6,159 nt of DNA from Planctomycetota bacterium (GTDB lineage Bacteria > Planctomycetota > Planctomycetia > Pirellulales > UBA1268): positions 1 through 6,159 of the forward strand of contig QWQL01000149.1 in the NCBI GenBank assembly GCA_003670825.1. The letters are read 5' to 3'. The notes below the pieces were generated by a model that did not search any database, was not told the DNA's origin, and saw nothing but the letters and a program-made list of their open reading frames with translations. Below are positions 1-5,091 of the stretch, piece after piece. The position numbers were made by a program, and so were the translations under genes. Within the stretch, counting starts at the first letter, position 1, and each line of letters starts with the position of its first letter.

Positions 1-318
1 ACCGGCAGCCGCTTCGCCGGCGGAGCCGTTGCCGCGCCAGAGGCAGCAGCCTCGTTTGCCGCGCCTCCGGTCGAACCGCCGCCGGCCGCGCCAGCGGCCA
101 TGCCCGCGATCGGCCCCACGGCCACGCCCTCGTCGCTGGCGCCGCCCACGCCGACCCGTCGGCCCGACCCCGGCTACCGACCCGGCGGCACATCGAGCTA
201 CCGCCCCAGCCGCACCATTCTGGCCGGTGAAACCGGCAGCGAACCGGGAGGCATTCAGCCGGTGTCGTTCGAAGCGGCGGCAGTTCCCGCGACCGCCGCA
301 CCTTCTGCCCTGCAGTGA
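1..318 (+). CDS. C-terminal part of a Pro/Ala-rich protein (5' end outside window)
   Basis: Frame 1 is open from the first base to a TGA at 316-318, giving the last 105 residues of a longer protein. The first visible Met is residue 34, inside a Pro/Ala run, so it is unlikely to be the true start. About 20% of the residues are proline and more than 20% alanine. There is no membrane segment and no catalytic motif, so the region is probably a disordered tail. Near residues 56-70 is a Gly/Tyr/Ser patch, DPGYRPGGTSSYRPS, of a type I associate with C-terminal tails of planctomycetal envelope or secreted proteins; that association is from memory. The gene converges on the small minus-strand gene with only 22 bases between the stops, and no hairpin-plus-T terminator is seen there. 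Function cannot be assigned from the tail. The overlapping frame-2 reading (29-364) is very Arg/Pro-rich and looks like a GC-driven shadow. Confidence 0.6.
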   Translation, partial: TGSRFAGGAVAAPEAAASFAAPPVEPPPAAPAAMPAIGPTATPSSLAPPTPTRRPDPGYRPGGTSSYRPSRTILAGETGSEPGGIQPVSFEAAAVPATAAPSALQ

Positions 319-340
319 TCAGCTCGGTGGCGGGCAGACG

Positions 341-667
341 TCACCAGCCCATGACCATGTTTGACTCGATCACCTTGCGGGCGCGGTCGAGATCATCGCC
401 CGTCTCGTGCATGTAGAGCCGGATCGCGTGCACTTTATCGCCCGCGGCCTTAGCCAGGCACTCGCGGGCCGTGCTGCAGGGATTGGAACGCGAGTCGGTA
501 ATGCCCAGCGCCGACTTCGAGATCACCCAGCAATCGCGGGGCCGGCGGGTGAGCCGCACGATCTTCTCGCCGGGGTAGGCGTCGTGCACCACTGCCGACG
601 CGGTCTCCTCATCGGCCGCCCATGAAATGATGATGTGGGCGTCGGTCTCGATCTCGAAAAGGGGCAT
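341..667 (-). CDS. Small conserved-looking protein of unknown function (108 aa)
   Basis: This ORF of 108 residues starts at ATG 667-665. An AGGAG SD lies nine bases upstream (complement of 676-680), and a TTGACG-N17-TACCCT promoter lies just beyond it, so the start is well supported. The sequence has the mixed alpha/beta look of a small soluble protein: alternating hydrophobics near residues 3-16, a short strand-like stretch near 35-50 (KIVRLT, DCWVIS), then a charged C-terminal helix around 88-102 and the ending MVMGW. Cysteines at 46, 64 and 70 show no recognisable zinc-site spacing. There is no signal peptide or membrane segment, so it is probably cytoplasmic. I do not recognise the family. 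The gene is monocistronic: the TPR gene diverges from it and the preceding gene converges on it. Codon use matches its neighbours, which argues against recent transfer. Confidence 0.72.
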   Translation of the reverse strand: MPLFEIETDAHIIISWAADEETASAVVHDAYPGEKIVRLTRRPRDCWVISKSALGITDSRSNPCSTARECLAKAAGDKVHAIRLYMHETGDDLDRARKVIESNMVMGW

Positions 668-675
668 GGTGATGG

Positions 676-680
676 CTCCT
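676..680 (-). promoter_or_regulatory. Shine-Dalgarno AGGAG for the 108-aa gene
   Basis: On the minus strand AGGAG is followed by eight to nine bases and then the ATG at 667. This is a near-ideal ribosome binding site and it fixes the start codon. Confidence 0.6.
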
Positions 681-696
681 GCACCGGGTTTTGCCG

Positions 697-725
697 AGGG
701 TACGGCAACGGCTGCGGGGCGTCAA
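697..725 (-). promoter_or_regulatory. Candidate sigma70-type promoter for the 108-aa gene
   Basis: Read on the minus strand, a -35 box TTGACG (complement of 720-725, five of six matches to consensus) is followed by exactly 17 bases and a -10 box TACCCT (complement of 697-702, three of six). Transcription would start near 690 and give a leader of about 23 bases containing the SD. The -10 box is weak, but the -35 match, spacing and position agree with one another. Confidence 0.45.
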
Positions 726-757
726 ACCGCCGGTCGGCCACGATCACCCATCCGGCG

Positions 758-763
758 TACAAT
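758..763 (+). promoter_or_regulatory. Candidate -10 element (TACAAT) for the TPR gene
   Basis: TACAAT matches the -10 consensus at five of six positions and stands out in a GC-rich divergent gap. No good -35 box is found at 16-18 bases upstream. Transcription would start near 770, about 40 bases before the ATG at 809. That supports 809 rather than any of the in-frame starts further upstream. Confidence 0.35.
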
Positions 764-808
764 CGGATGATTGTCTGGCGGGCCTGTGGCCGGGTGCGAG
801 GGCGAGCG

Positions 809-1765
809 ATGAAGTATGACCGGCTTGGGTTTCCGATTCCGCCGGAGTTTGCGGCCCCGTCAGGGAGAGACCTCGACGCCCCGCCGGCCCCGCGCGGCGT
901 GGAGATCCAGCCGCCGCAACCGCAGCGTAGGGCGGGCCGCGGCAAGCAGATCTTTCTGCTGGGCGTGCTCGCGGCGGTCGTTGTTCCCGGACTACTCGCC
1001 CCCGGAATCCTGCCCGTCATCTCCGATGTCGTCGTTGAGTGGTCGCTCGAGCGGGCGATGGTGGGCGAGGCCCGCGGCAACATCCCCGCCGCGCTCGGCG
1101 ACATCGGCCGCGCGATCCGCTGGACAGGAGCCGACGCCGGCCGGCGGAGCCGCCTGCTCTGCTGGCGGGCGATGCTCCGTATCGAAAACAGCGATCCGCG
1201 CGGGGCGATCGTCGATGCGGATCAGGCGATCGCGATCGCGCCCACGCTCACGCAGCCCCGCCGGGTGCGGGCGCTGGCGCGGGTGATGCTCGACGACCCC
1301 GACGCTGCCTTGAACGACGCGGAGACGGCAGTCGAACTCGCCGGTCCGGGTGACCCGGAGGCACTCAACCATCGAGCCTACATCCGCGCGCTGGTGGGCC
1401 GCGACCTCGAGGCCGCGCTCGACGACATCGACTCGGCGCTGGCGGAGGACGCCGCGGGGCCGCCTGAGTTCCTTGACACGAAGGGCTTCGTGCTCCATCT
1501 GCTCGGCCGGCATCACGAGGCCGTAGACCAACTCAATGTGGCGATCGACGGCACGCAGAAGACCCGCCGCGACCTGATGGCCGTCGCCGGTCACGTCGAT
1601 CCCGACGAACTCGCCTACCGGCTGCGAACGCTCGATCACGGCCTCGCGGTCATGCACCACCACCGGGGCCTCGCCTGCGGGGCGTTGGGCCTCGCGGGGC
1701 AGGCCCGTCAGGATTTCGAGACGGCCGAACGCAAGGGCTACGCTCCCGAGAAAGGGATTTTCTGA
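809..1765 (+). CDS. Membrane-anchored TPR-repeat protein (318 aa)
   Basis: The reading frame is open from 635, but I place the start at ATG 809. A GAGGG SD-like sequence lies at 798-802, the candidate promoter at 758-763 is upstream of it, and the residues encoded before 809 look non-coding. The 318-residue product has a Pro-rich, presumably cytoplasmic N-terminus (residues 1-45), a basic stop (RRAGRGK), one hydrophobic segment at about 47-72, and a helical C-terminal domain. Degenerate tetratricopeptide-like units are visible around residues 94-120, 130-147 (GAIVDADQAIAIAP), 163-180 (DAALNDAETAVELAG), 186-215 (EALNHRAYIRALVGRDLEA) and 222-250, with a last unit near 283-312. TPR domains are protein-interaction scaffolds; by analogy this one would hold partners at the membrane, with no catalytic residues evident. 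Orientation and partner are unknown. The gene diverges from the small minus-strand gene and appears monocistronic. Confidence 0.82.
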   Translation: MKYDRLGFPIPPEFAAPSGRDLDAPPAPRGVEIQPPQPQRRAGRGKQIFLLGVLAAVVVPGLLAPGILPVISDVVVEWSLERAMVGEARGNIPAALGDIGRAIRWTGADAGRRSRLLCWRAMLRIENSDPRGAIVDADQAIAIAPTLTQPRRVRALARVMLDDPDAALNDAETAVELAGPGDPEALNHRAYIRALVGRDLEAALDDIDSALAEDAAGPPEFLDTKGFVLHLLGRHHEAVDQLNVAIDGTQKTRRDLMAVAGHVDPDELAYRLRTLDHGLAVMHHHRGLACGALGLAGQARQDFETAERKGYAPEKGIF

Positions 1766-1806
1766 CGCCGCCGGCGTGGCCTTCTGGTTCTGGGGAACGC
1801 GTTCGC

Positions 1807-1812
1807 TATACT
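1807..1812 (+). promoter_or_regulatory. Candidate -10 element (TATACT) for tRNA-Asp and SDR
   Basis: TATACT matches the -10 consensus at five of six positions and sits in the gap after the TPR stop codon. The -35 region is poor: CTGGTT at 1784-1789 gives 17-base spacing but few matches. Transcription would begin near 1819, about 70 bases before the mature tRNA end. It is the only convincing -10 in 1766-1889. No promoter is visible between the tRNA and the SDR gene, so one transcript may carry both. Confidence 0.38.
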
Positions 1813-1889
1813 TTTGGTTCGACGAGGTGGATACCCGTAAACGGATGCCGCCAAGCAGACTCGCTCACGCGATCCGCTCGGCCCGACAC

Positions 1890-1963
1890 GGGGGTGTAGC
1901 TCAGTTGGTTAGAGCGCCAGCCTGTCACGTTGGAGGCCGCGGGTTCGAGTCCCGTCACCCTCG
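1890..1963 (+). tRNA. tRNA-Asp (anticodon GTC)
   Basis: A complete 74-base cloverleaf can be folded by eye. The acceptor stem pairs GGGGGTG (1890-1896) with CACCCTC (1956-1962), with one G-U at pair 2-71. The D arm is GCTC/GAGC around a TTGGTT-containing loop. The anticodon stem pairs CCAGC (1917-1921) with GTTGG (1929-1933), with one G-U, around the loop CTGTCAC, which gives anticodon GTC at 1924-1926. The T arm pairs GCGGG with CCCGT around TTCGAGT. The discriminator base is G73 at 1963, the expected aspartate identity element. The 3' CCA is not encoded (CTC follows), so it must be added by the CCA-adding enzyme. Confidence 0.97.
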
Positions 1964-1996
1964 CTCGTCCACTCGTCGTTCTTGTTGGTCTGCCCT

Positions 1997-2791
1997 ATGC
2001 CTCCGGCCACGGCCATTGTCACCGGTGCTGCCAGTGGCTTCGGTCGGGCAATCGCTACGGCGTTGCTCGCCGAAGGCTGGCAGGTGGCGTGCGTCGATCT
2101 CCCCAACGCGATCGAGAGGCTGACGACGGCCGCTCCCGCCGTCGGCGGTGAGACTCGCATCGGCATGGATGTTCGCGACGCCGCTGGCTGGCGGGCCCTC
2201 CACGATCGCCTGCGGGCGGAATGGCTGCACCTCGACCTGCTCGTGAACGCCGCCGGCGTCGGGGCCACGGGCCAGGTGGGCACGCTGGGCGAATCGCAGT
2301 GGCGGCGGGTCATCGACACAAACCTCCTGGGCACGGCCATCGGCTGCGAGACCTTCGTGCCGTGGCTGCGGGCCAATCCCGGACGGCCGCATCTCGTCAA
2401 CATGGCCTCGATCGCCGCCATCCTCGCCCCTCCCTCGATGGCGGCCTATTCCGCAAGCAAGGCGGGCGTGGTTGCGCTCTCCGAGGCGATCGCCGCCGAG
2501 TGCCCGCGGCGGCATCCGGGCGTCACCGTCGTCTGCCCGGGGTTCTTCCAATCAGGATTGCTCGAGACCTGGCACTTCACCTCGGCCGTCGAAAAGCGGG
2601 AGGCGGAGCGGCGGATGACCCACACGTGGTGGACGAGCGAACGCGTCGCCCGCCGCGTGCTCCGGGCGGTGCGGATGAATCGCCGCTACGTCGTGGTAGG
2701 ACTACAGGCTCGCTGGCTGTGGCGGCTCAAGCGACTCGCCCCCCGGGCCACCACGGCGCTGGTGCGGGCGATCTACAGTCGGCTGCGGTAG
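1997..2791 (+). CDS. Classical short-chain dehydrogenase/reductase (SDR), 264 aa
   Basis: This is an NAD(P)-dependent oxidoreductase with a Rossmann fold. Starting at ATG 1997 the product has the usual 250-270 residue length of classical SDRs. The cofactor loop TGAASGFG is at residues 9-16, Asp34 closes the second strand, and the NAAG motif is at 84-87. Catalytic residues are Asn109, Ser138 (NMASIA) and Tyr151/Lys155 in YSASK, followed by PG at 181-182, so the active site is intact. Asp34 suggests NAD(H) preference. The C-terminus (about 231-264) is basic and aromatic, with YVVVG and RWLWRLKRLAP, which could favour contact with membrane or lipid substrate; this is inference. The substrate is unknown. 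An in-frame TTG at 1982 would add five residues not needed by the fold. Neither start has a clear SD. The gene follows tRNA-Asp by 33 bases and probably shares its transcript. It converges on the kinase gene, 27 bases between stops, with no terminator seen. Confidence 0.92.
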   Translation: MPPATAIVTGAASGFGRAIATALLAEGWQVACVDLPNAIERLTTAAPAVGGETRIGMDVRDAAGWRALHDRLRAEWLHLDLLVNAAGVGATGQVGTLGESQWRRVIDTNLLGTAIGCETFVPWLRANPGRPHLVNMASIAAILAPPSMAAYSASKAGVVALSEAIAAECPRRHPGVTVVCPGFFQSGLLETWHFTSAVEKREAERRMTHTWWTSERVARRVLRAVRMNRRYVVVGLQARWLWRLKRLAPRATTALVRAIYSRLR

Positions 2792-2818
2792 ACGCTCACC
2801 GCGCCGCGACCCGGAGGC

Positions 2819-3922
2819 TCACTCCAGCTCTTCGAGCCAGGCCCGGATCTCGTTCTCATACTCGCTCGCCATGCCTCCCACGATCAGCTGGCGGTGGAAA
2901 CTCGCGGCGCCCCCCTTTTTCATGTCGGCATCCTCGGCACTCGGAAACCGCTTCGCCGGGTCGGCGGCGATCATGCCGCGGCAGAAGTCCATCAGCAGCT
3001 CGTTGCAGGTCACCTCCGAGGGGAGCACCTGCGGCAGCCGGTGCACGAGCGACCGCTTGGCCTCCAGCAGATCGCCGAACGACTGCAGGCCCGCGAACGG
3101 CGGCTGTCCCGAGAGCATCTCAATGAGCACATAGCCAAGGCTGGCGAGGTCGGACCGCGGCGAGTTGTCATGCCCCTCCAGCACCTCCGGTGCGGCATAC
3201 GCGGGCGTGCAGGTTTTCGTCGGGGGCGGCTCGTCGACGGGATGGGCCGACCCGATGTCGATGATCTTCGCGTTGCCCGTCCGCTTCACCATGATGTTGG
3301 CCGTTTTCACGTCGGCATGCACGATGCCCTCGCGGTGGAGGGCCGCGAGGGCCGCCAGGCATTCCCGCACGATCGAGATCGCGACCCCGGGCTTGAGCCG
3401 TGATTGCCTCGGCCCGGCCGTCACGATCACGTTGTTGAGATACCGCCAGCGATCCTCGTCGACGCTCGCTCGCGTCTGCTCGAGGAGCTCCGGGGCAAGC
3501 AGCCGCGAAAGGTCGTAGCCGTCGATCCACTCCATCTCCATGATCCGGATCATCCGCTGCTCGACGAAGTTGTGGACGTCGAGCAGATTATCCTGCTGGA
3601 TCTGGGCCACCCGCGCGGCCACCACCGCGATCCGGTTCATCGCCTCGATGTAGGCCGTCTCGGAGGAATACCGTTCGGGCGAGAAGATCTTGAGCGCGAC
3701 GGGGAGCGTGAAGTTGTCGGTGCCGCGGCGGGTCGTCAGGTAGACCACGCCCTGCCCGCCTGCCCCGAGCCGCCTCGAGAGAATGTGGTACTCAGTCCAG
3801 TTGAGCCTGCCGGCCCCGAGGATCTCCGTGTACTTGGCGAGGAGTTCGTCGGGGCACCGACTGCCCACCTCGCCGGCCGCCGTGATCGTGGGCCGATCCT
3901 CGTGCAGGATGGTGGTGCTCAT
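2819..3922 (-). CDS. Hanks-type serine/threonine protein kinase (367 aa), non-RD type
   Basis: This eukaryotic-like kinase transfers phosphate from ATP to Ser/Thr of partner proteins. Visible elements are the Gly-rich loop GAGGQGVVY (53-61), Lys78 in VALK, a likely helix-C Glu at 93, the catalytic loop HADVKTAN (202-209, with Asp204, Lys206 and Asn209), the metal-binding DIG (222-224, in place of DFG), APE (244-246), structural Asp258 and Arg325. All residues needed for catalysis are present, but the Arg of HRD is replaced by Ala203, so activation need not depend on activation-loop phosphorylation. A 45-residue N-terminal extension and a roughly 40-residue insert (about 140-178) flank the first lobe. 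The C-terminus ends in an acidic helix (EYENEIRAWLEELE), with no transmembrane or PASTA segment, so the protein is probably cytoplasmic. Start ATG 3922 overlaps the stop of the upstream dehydrogenase as ATGA, and a GGAG SD lies at 3931-3934. The gene is second in a two-gene operon; its substrate is unknown. Confidence 0.93.
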   Translation of the reverse strand: MSTTILHEDRPTITAAGEVGSRCPDELLAKYTEILGAGRLNWTEYHILSRRLGAGGQGVVYLTTRRGTDNFTLPVALKIFSPERYSSETAYIEAMNRIAVVAARVAQIQQDNLLDVHNFVEQRMIRIMEMEWIDGYDLSRLLAPELLEQTRASVDEDRWRYLNNVIVTAGPRQSRLKPGVAISIVRECLAALAALHREGIVHADVKTANIMVKRTGNAKIIDIGSAHPVDEPPPTKTCTPAYAAPEVLEGHDNSPRSDLASLGYVLIEMLSGQPPFAGLQSFGDLLEAKRSLVHRLPQVLPSEVTCNELLMDFCRGMIAADPAKRFPSAEDADMKKGGAASFHRQLIVGGMASEYENEIRAWLEELE

Positions 3923-4896
3923 GATGCGATCTCCGCGTCGGAAGGCTCGGGAAAGCCGAGCCGCTTGTCGACGAGGTTTCGGAGGGGCCTTCCCCGGCGG
4001 TACCTCTGGAGATTATCGCAGAAAAAATCGGTCATCGCATCGATCCGGTATTTTGACTGCCCCCCGACGTGCGGCGTGATCAGGAGCCGCGGGGCTTTCC
4101 AGAGCCGGCTGTCGGCCTTGGGCGGCTCGTCGGGCGTGACGTCGAGAGCCGCGGAGTCGAGGTGTCCGCTGTCGAGGGCATCCACGAGAGCGTTTTCGTC
4201 GACCATGCCCCCGCGGGCCACATTCACGAGGATCGCGCCTTTCTTCATCCGGGCGATGGCCCGGGCATCGATGAGGTTGCGGGTGTGCTCCGTGAGCGGC
4301 GCGCAGAGGAACAGCACGTCGATCTCGGGGAGGATGTCGAAGAGTGTCTCGGGCCGACCCAGAAACTCAACCGCCGGCGGCCTCCGCACCGGAAACCAGT
4401 CGGTCGCCAGGATGCGCACCCGGTATGGCTCGAGCACTTCCACGAGTCGGCGGCCGTTGCCCCCAAGCCCGACGATCCCGACCGTCGCGCCGGTCAGATC
4501 AACCGTGGGCCGGCGGACAAACTCGCGACGCGCCTGCTGCTCGAGAAACAGCGGAAATCGGCGCGTGCAGGCGATTGCCATGCCCACCGTCTGCTCGGCC
4601 ACCTGGTCGGCAAGCACGCCCGAGGCGCTGGTGACGATGATGTCGGAGGCCACGACCGGGGGCACGAGGCAGTGATCGAGCCCGGCCGCCGAGGATTGGA
4701 TCCACCGCAGACGACCCTCCGAAACCACTCGTTCCCACGGGACGGGCACCTTGGGATGGCCGCAGAATACATCAGCCGTGGGCAGTTCTTCCGCAACCCG
4801 CTCCTGGCCCGCGTCGACGAGCGTGGCCTCGGGCGCCGCCGCCTGGATGCGGGCGATGTGGTGGGCTTCGACGGGGTAGCAGAGCACGATGCGCAT
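3919..4896 (-). CDS. D-isomer-specific 2-hydroxyacid dehydrogenase (325 aa)
   Basis: This enzyme of the D-2-hydroxyacid dehydrogenase family interconverts a 2-hydroxyacid and a 2-ketoacid using NAD(P)H in the cytoplasm; likely substrate classes include glyoxylate, hydroxypyruvate or phosphoglycerate analogues. Starting from ATG 4896 (MRIVLCYPVE), the substrate-binding half begins at the N-terminus, with SSAAGLDH at 68-75. The nucleotide fold follows, with GIVGLGGNG at 140-148 and Asp166 after the second strand, which favours NAD over NADP. The catalytic triad is intact: Arg228 in VNVARGG, Glu257 in TPDEPP and His276 in ITPHVGG. Length is normal for the family, and no ACT domain follows, unlike long SerA forms. 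An in-frame TTG at 4932 would add 12 unlikely residues; neither start has a strong SD. Its TGA overlaps the kinase ATG by four bases, so the two form an operon. The exact substrate cannot be read from sequence. Confidence 0.93.
   Translation of the reverse strand: MRIVLCYPVEAHHIARIQAAAPEATLVDAGQERVAEELPTADVFCGHPKVPVPWERVVSEGRLRWIQSSAAGLDHCLVPPVVASDIIVTSASGVLADQVAEQTVGMAIACTRRFPLFLEQQARREFVRRPTVDLTGATVGIVGLGGNGRRLVEVLEPYRVRILATDWFPVRRPPAVEFLGRPETLFDILPEIDVLFLCAPLTEHTRNLIDARAIARMKKGAILVNVARGGMVDENALVDALDSGHLDSAALDVTPDEPPKADSRLWKAPRLLITPHVGGQSKYRIDAMTDFFCDNLQRYRRGRPLRNLVDKRLGFPEPSDAEIAS
3931..3934 (-). promoter_or_regulatory. Shine-Dalgarno GGAG for the kinase gene
   Basis: On the minus strand GGAG precedes the kinase ATG (3922) by eight bases and lies inside the last codons of the dehydrogenase gene. 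Together with the ATGA overlap it indicates coupled or terminating-reinitiating translation. Confidence 0.5.
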
Positions 4897-5028
4897 GCGA
4901 GGGTTTTCGCAGGGACGCGGCCGATCGTGCAAGCGGTGTCTGCGGTCCTACGGCCGGCCGCTCGCTCTCGCCGTTGCACGCCCCAGCCCCCCGGGCGGCT
5001 GCCTCGGTAGGCGGCCGATTCCGTGTCG

Positions 5029-5036
5029 ACTATAGT
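5029..5036. promoter_or_regulatory. Palindromic ACTATAGT: possible bidirectional -10 element
   Basis: The 8-base palindrome ACTATAGT reads TATAGT on both strands (5031-5036 plus, 5034-5029 minus), five of six matches to the -10 consensus. It lies in the 195-bp gap between the dehydrogenase-kinase operon and the DoxX-like gene. Plus transcription would start near 5043, about 50 bases before ATG 5092. Minus transcription would start near 5022, about 125 bases before ATG 4896. No good -35 box is present on either side. The rest of the gap (4897-5028 and 5037-5091) shows nothing else that I can support. Confidence 0.33.
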
Positions 5037-5091
5037 TCTTGAGGGGCTGCAACTCGCGGCCTCTTTGCTGCCGCCTCCCGCATGGAATCCG

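Noticed and set aside
29..364. Frame-2 ORF over the partial first gene
   Set aside because: Its translation is almost entirely Arg and Pro, and frame 1 is open from the window edge with a more protein-like composition.
1226..1239. Two overlapping GCGATCGC palindromes
   Set aside because: They encode Ala-Ile-Ala-Ile in a TPR helix and do not recur as an array; codon choice in high-GC DNA explains them.
992..1663. Minus-strand ORF (223 codons) antisense to the TPR gene
   Set aside because: The plus strand encodes clear TPR-like repeats and a membrane segment; the antisense product is low-complexity Arg/Val-rich.
1765..1778. Possible terminator ACGCC-GCC-GGCGT after the TPR gene
   Set aside because: The stem is only five pairs with a 3-base loop and no T-run follows; too weak to call.
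1890..1963. tRNA gene as an integration site for a mobile element
   Set aside because: No integrase gene and no direct repeat of the tRNA 3' end were found in the window.
2221..3126. Plus-strand ORF (301 codons) overlapping the SDR and kinase genes
   Set aside because: It is out of frame with the SDR, Arg/Pro/Gly-rich, and spans a convergent junction.
3404..4675. Long plus-strand ORF (423 codons) antisense to the kinase and dehydrogenase
   Set aside because: It runs opposite two genes with intact catalytic motifs, is Arg/Pro/Ser-rich with no recognisable domain, and has no SD. It reflects the scarcity of stops in high-GC antisense frames.
4069..5010. Plus-strand ORF (313 codons) antisense to the dehydrogenase
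   Set aside because: It overlaps the dehydrogenase and the divergent promoter region, and its His/Arg/Gly-rich translation has no fold signature.
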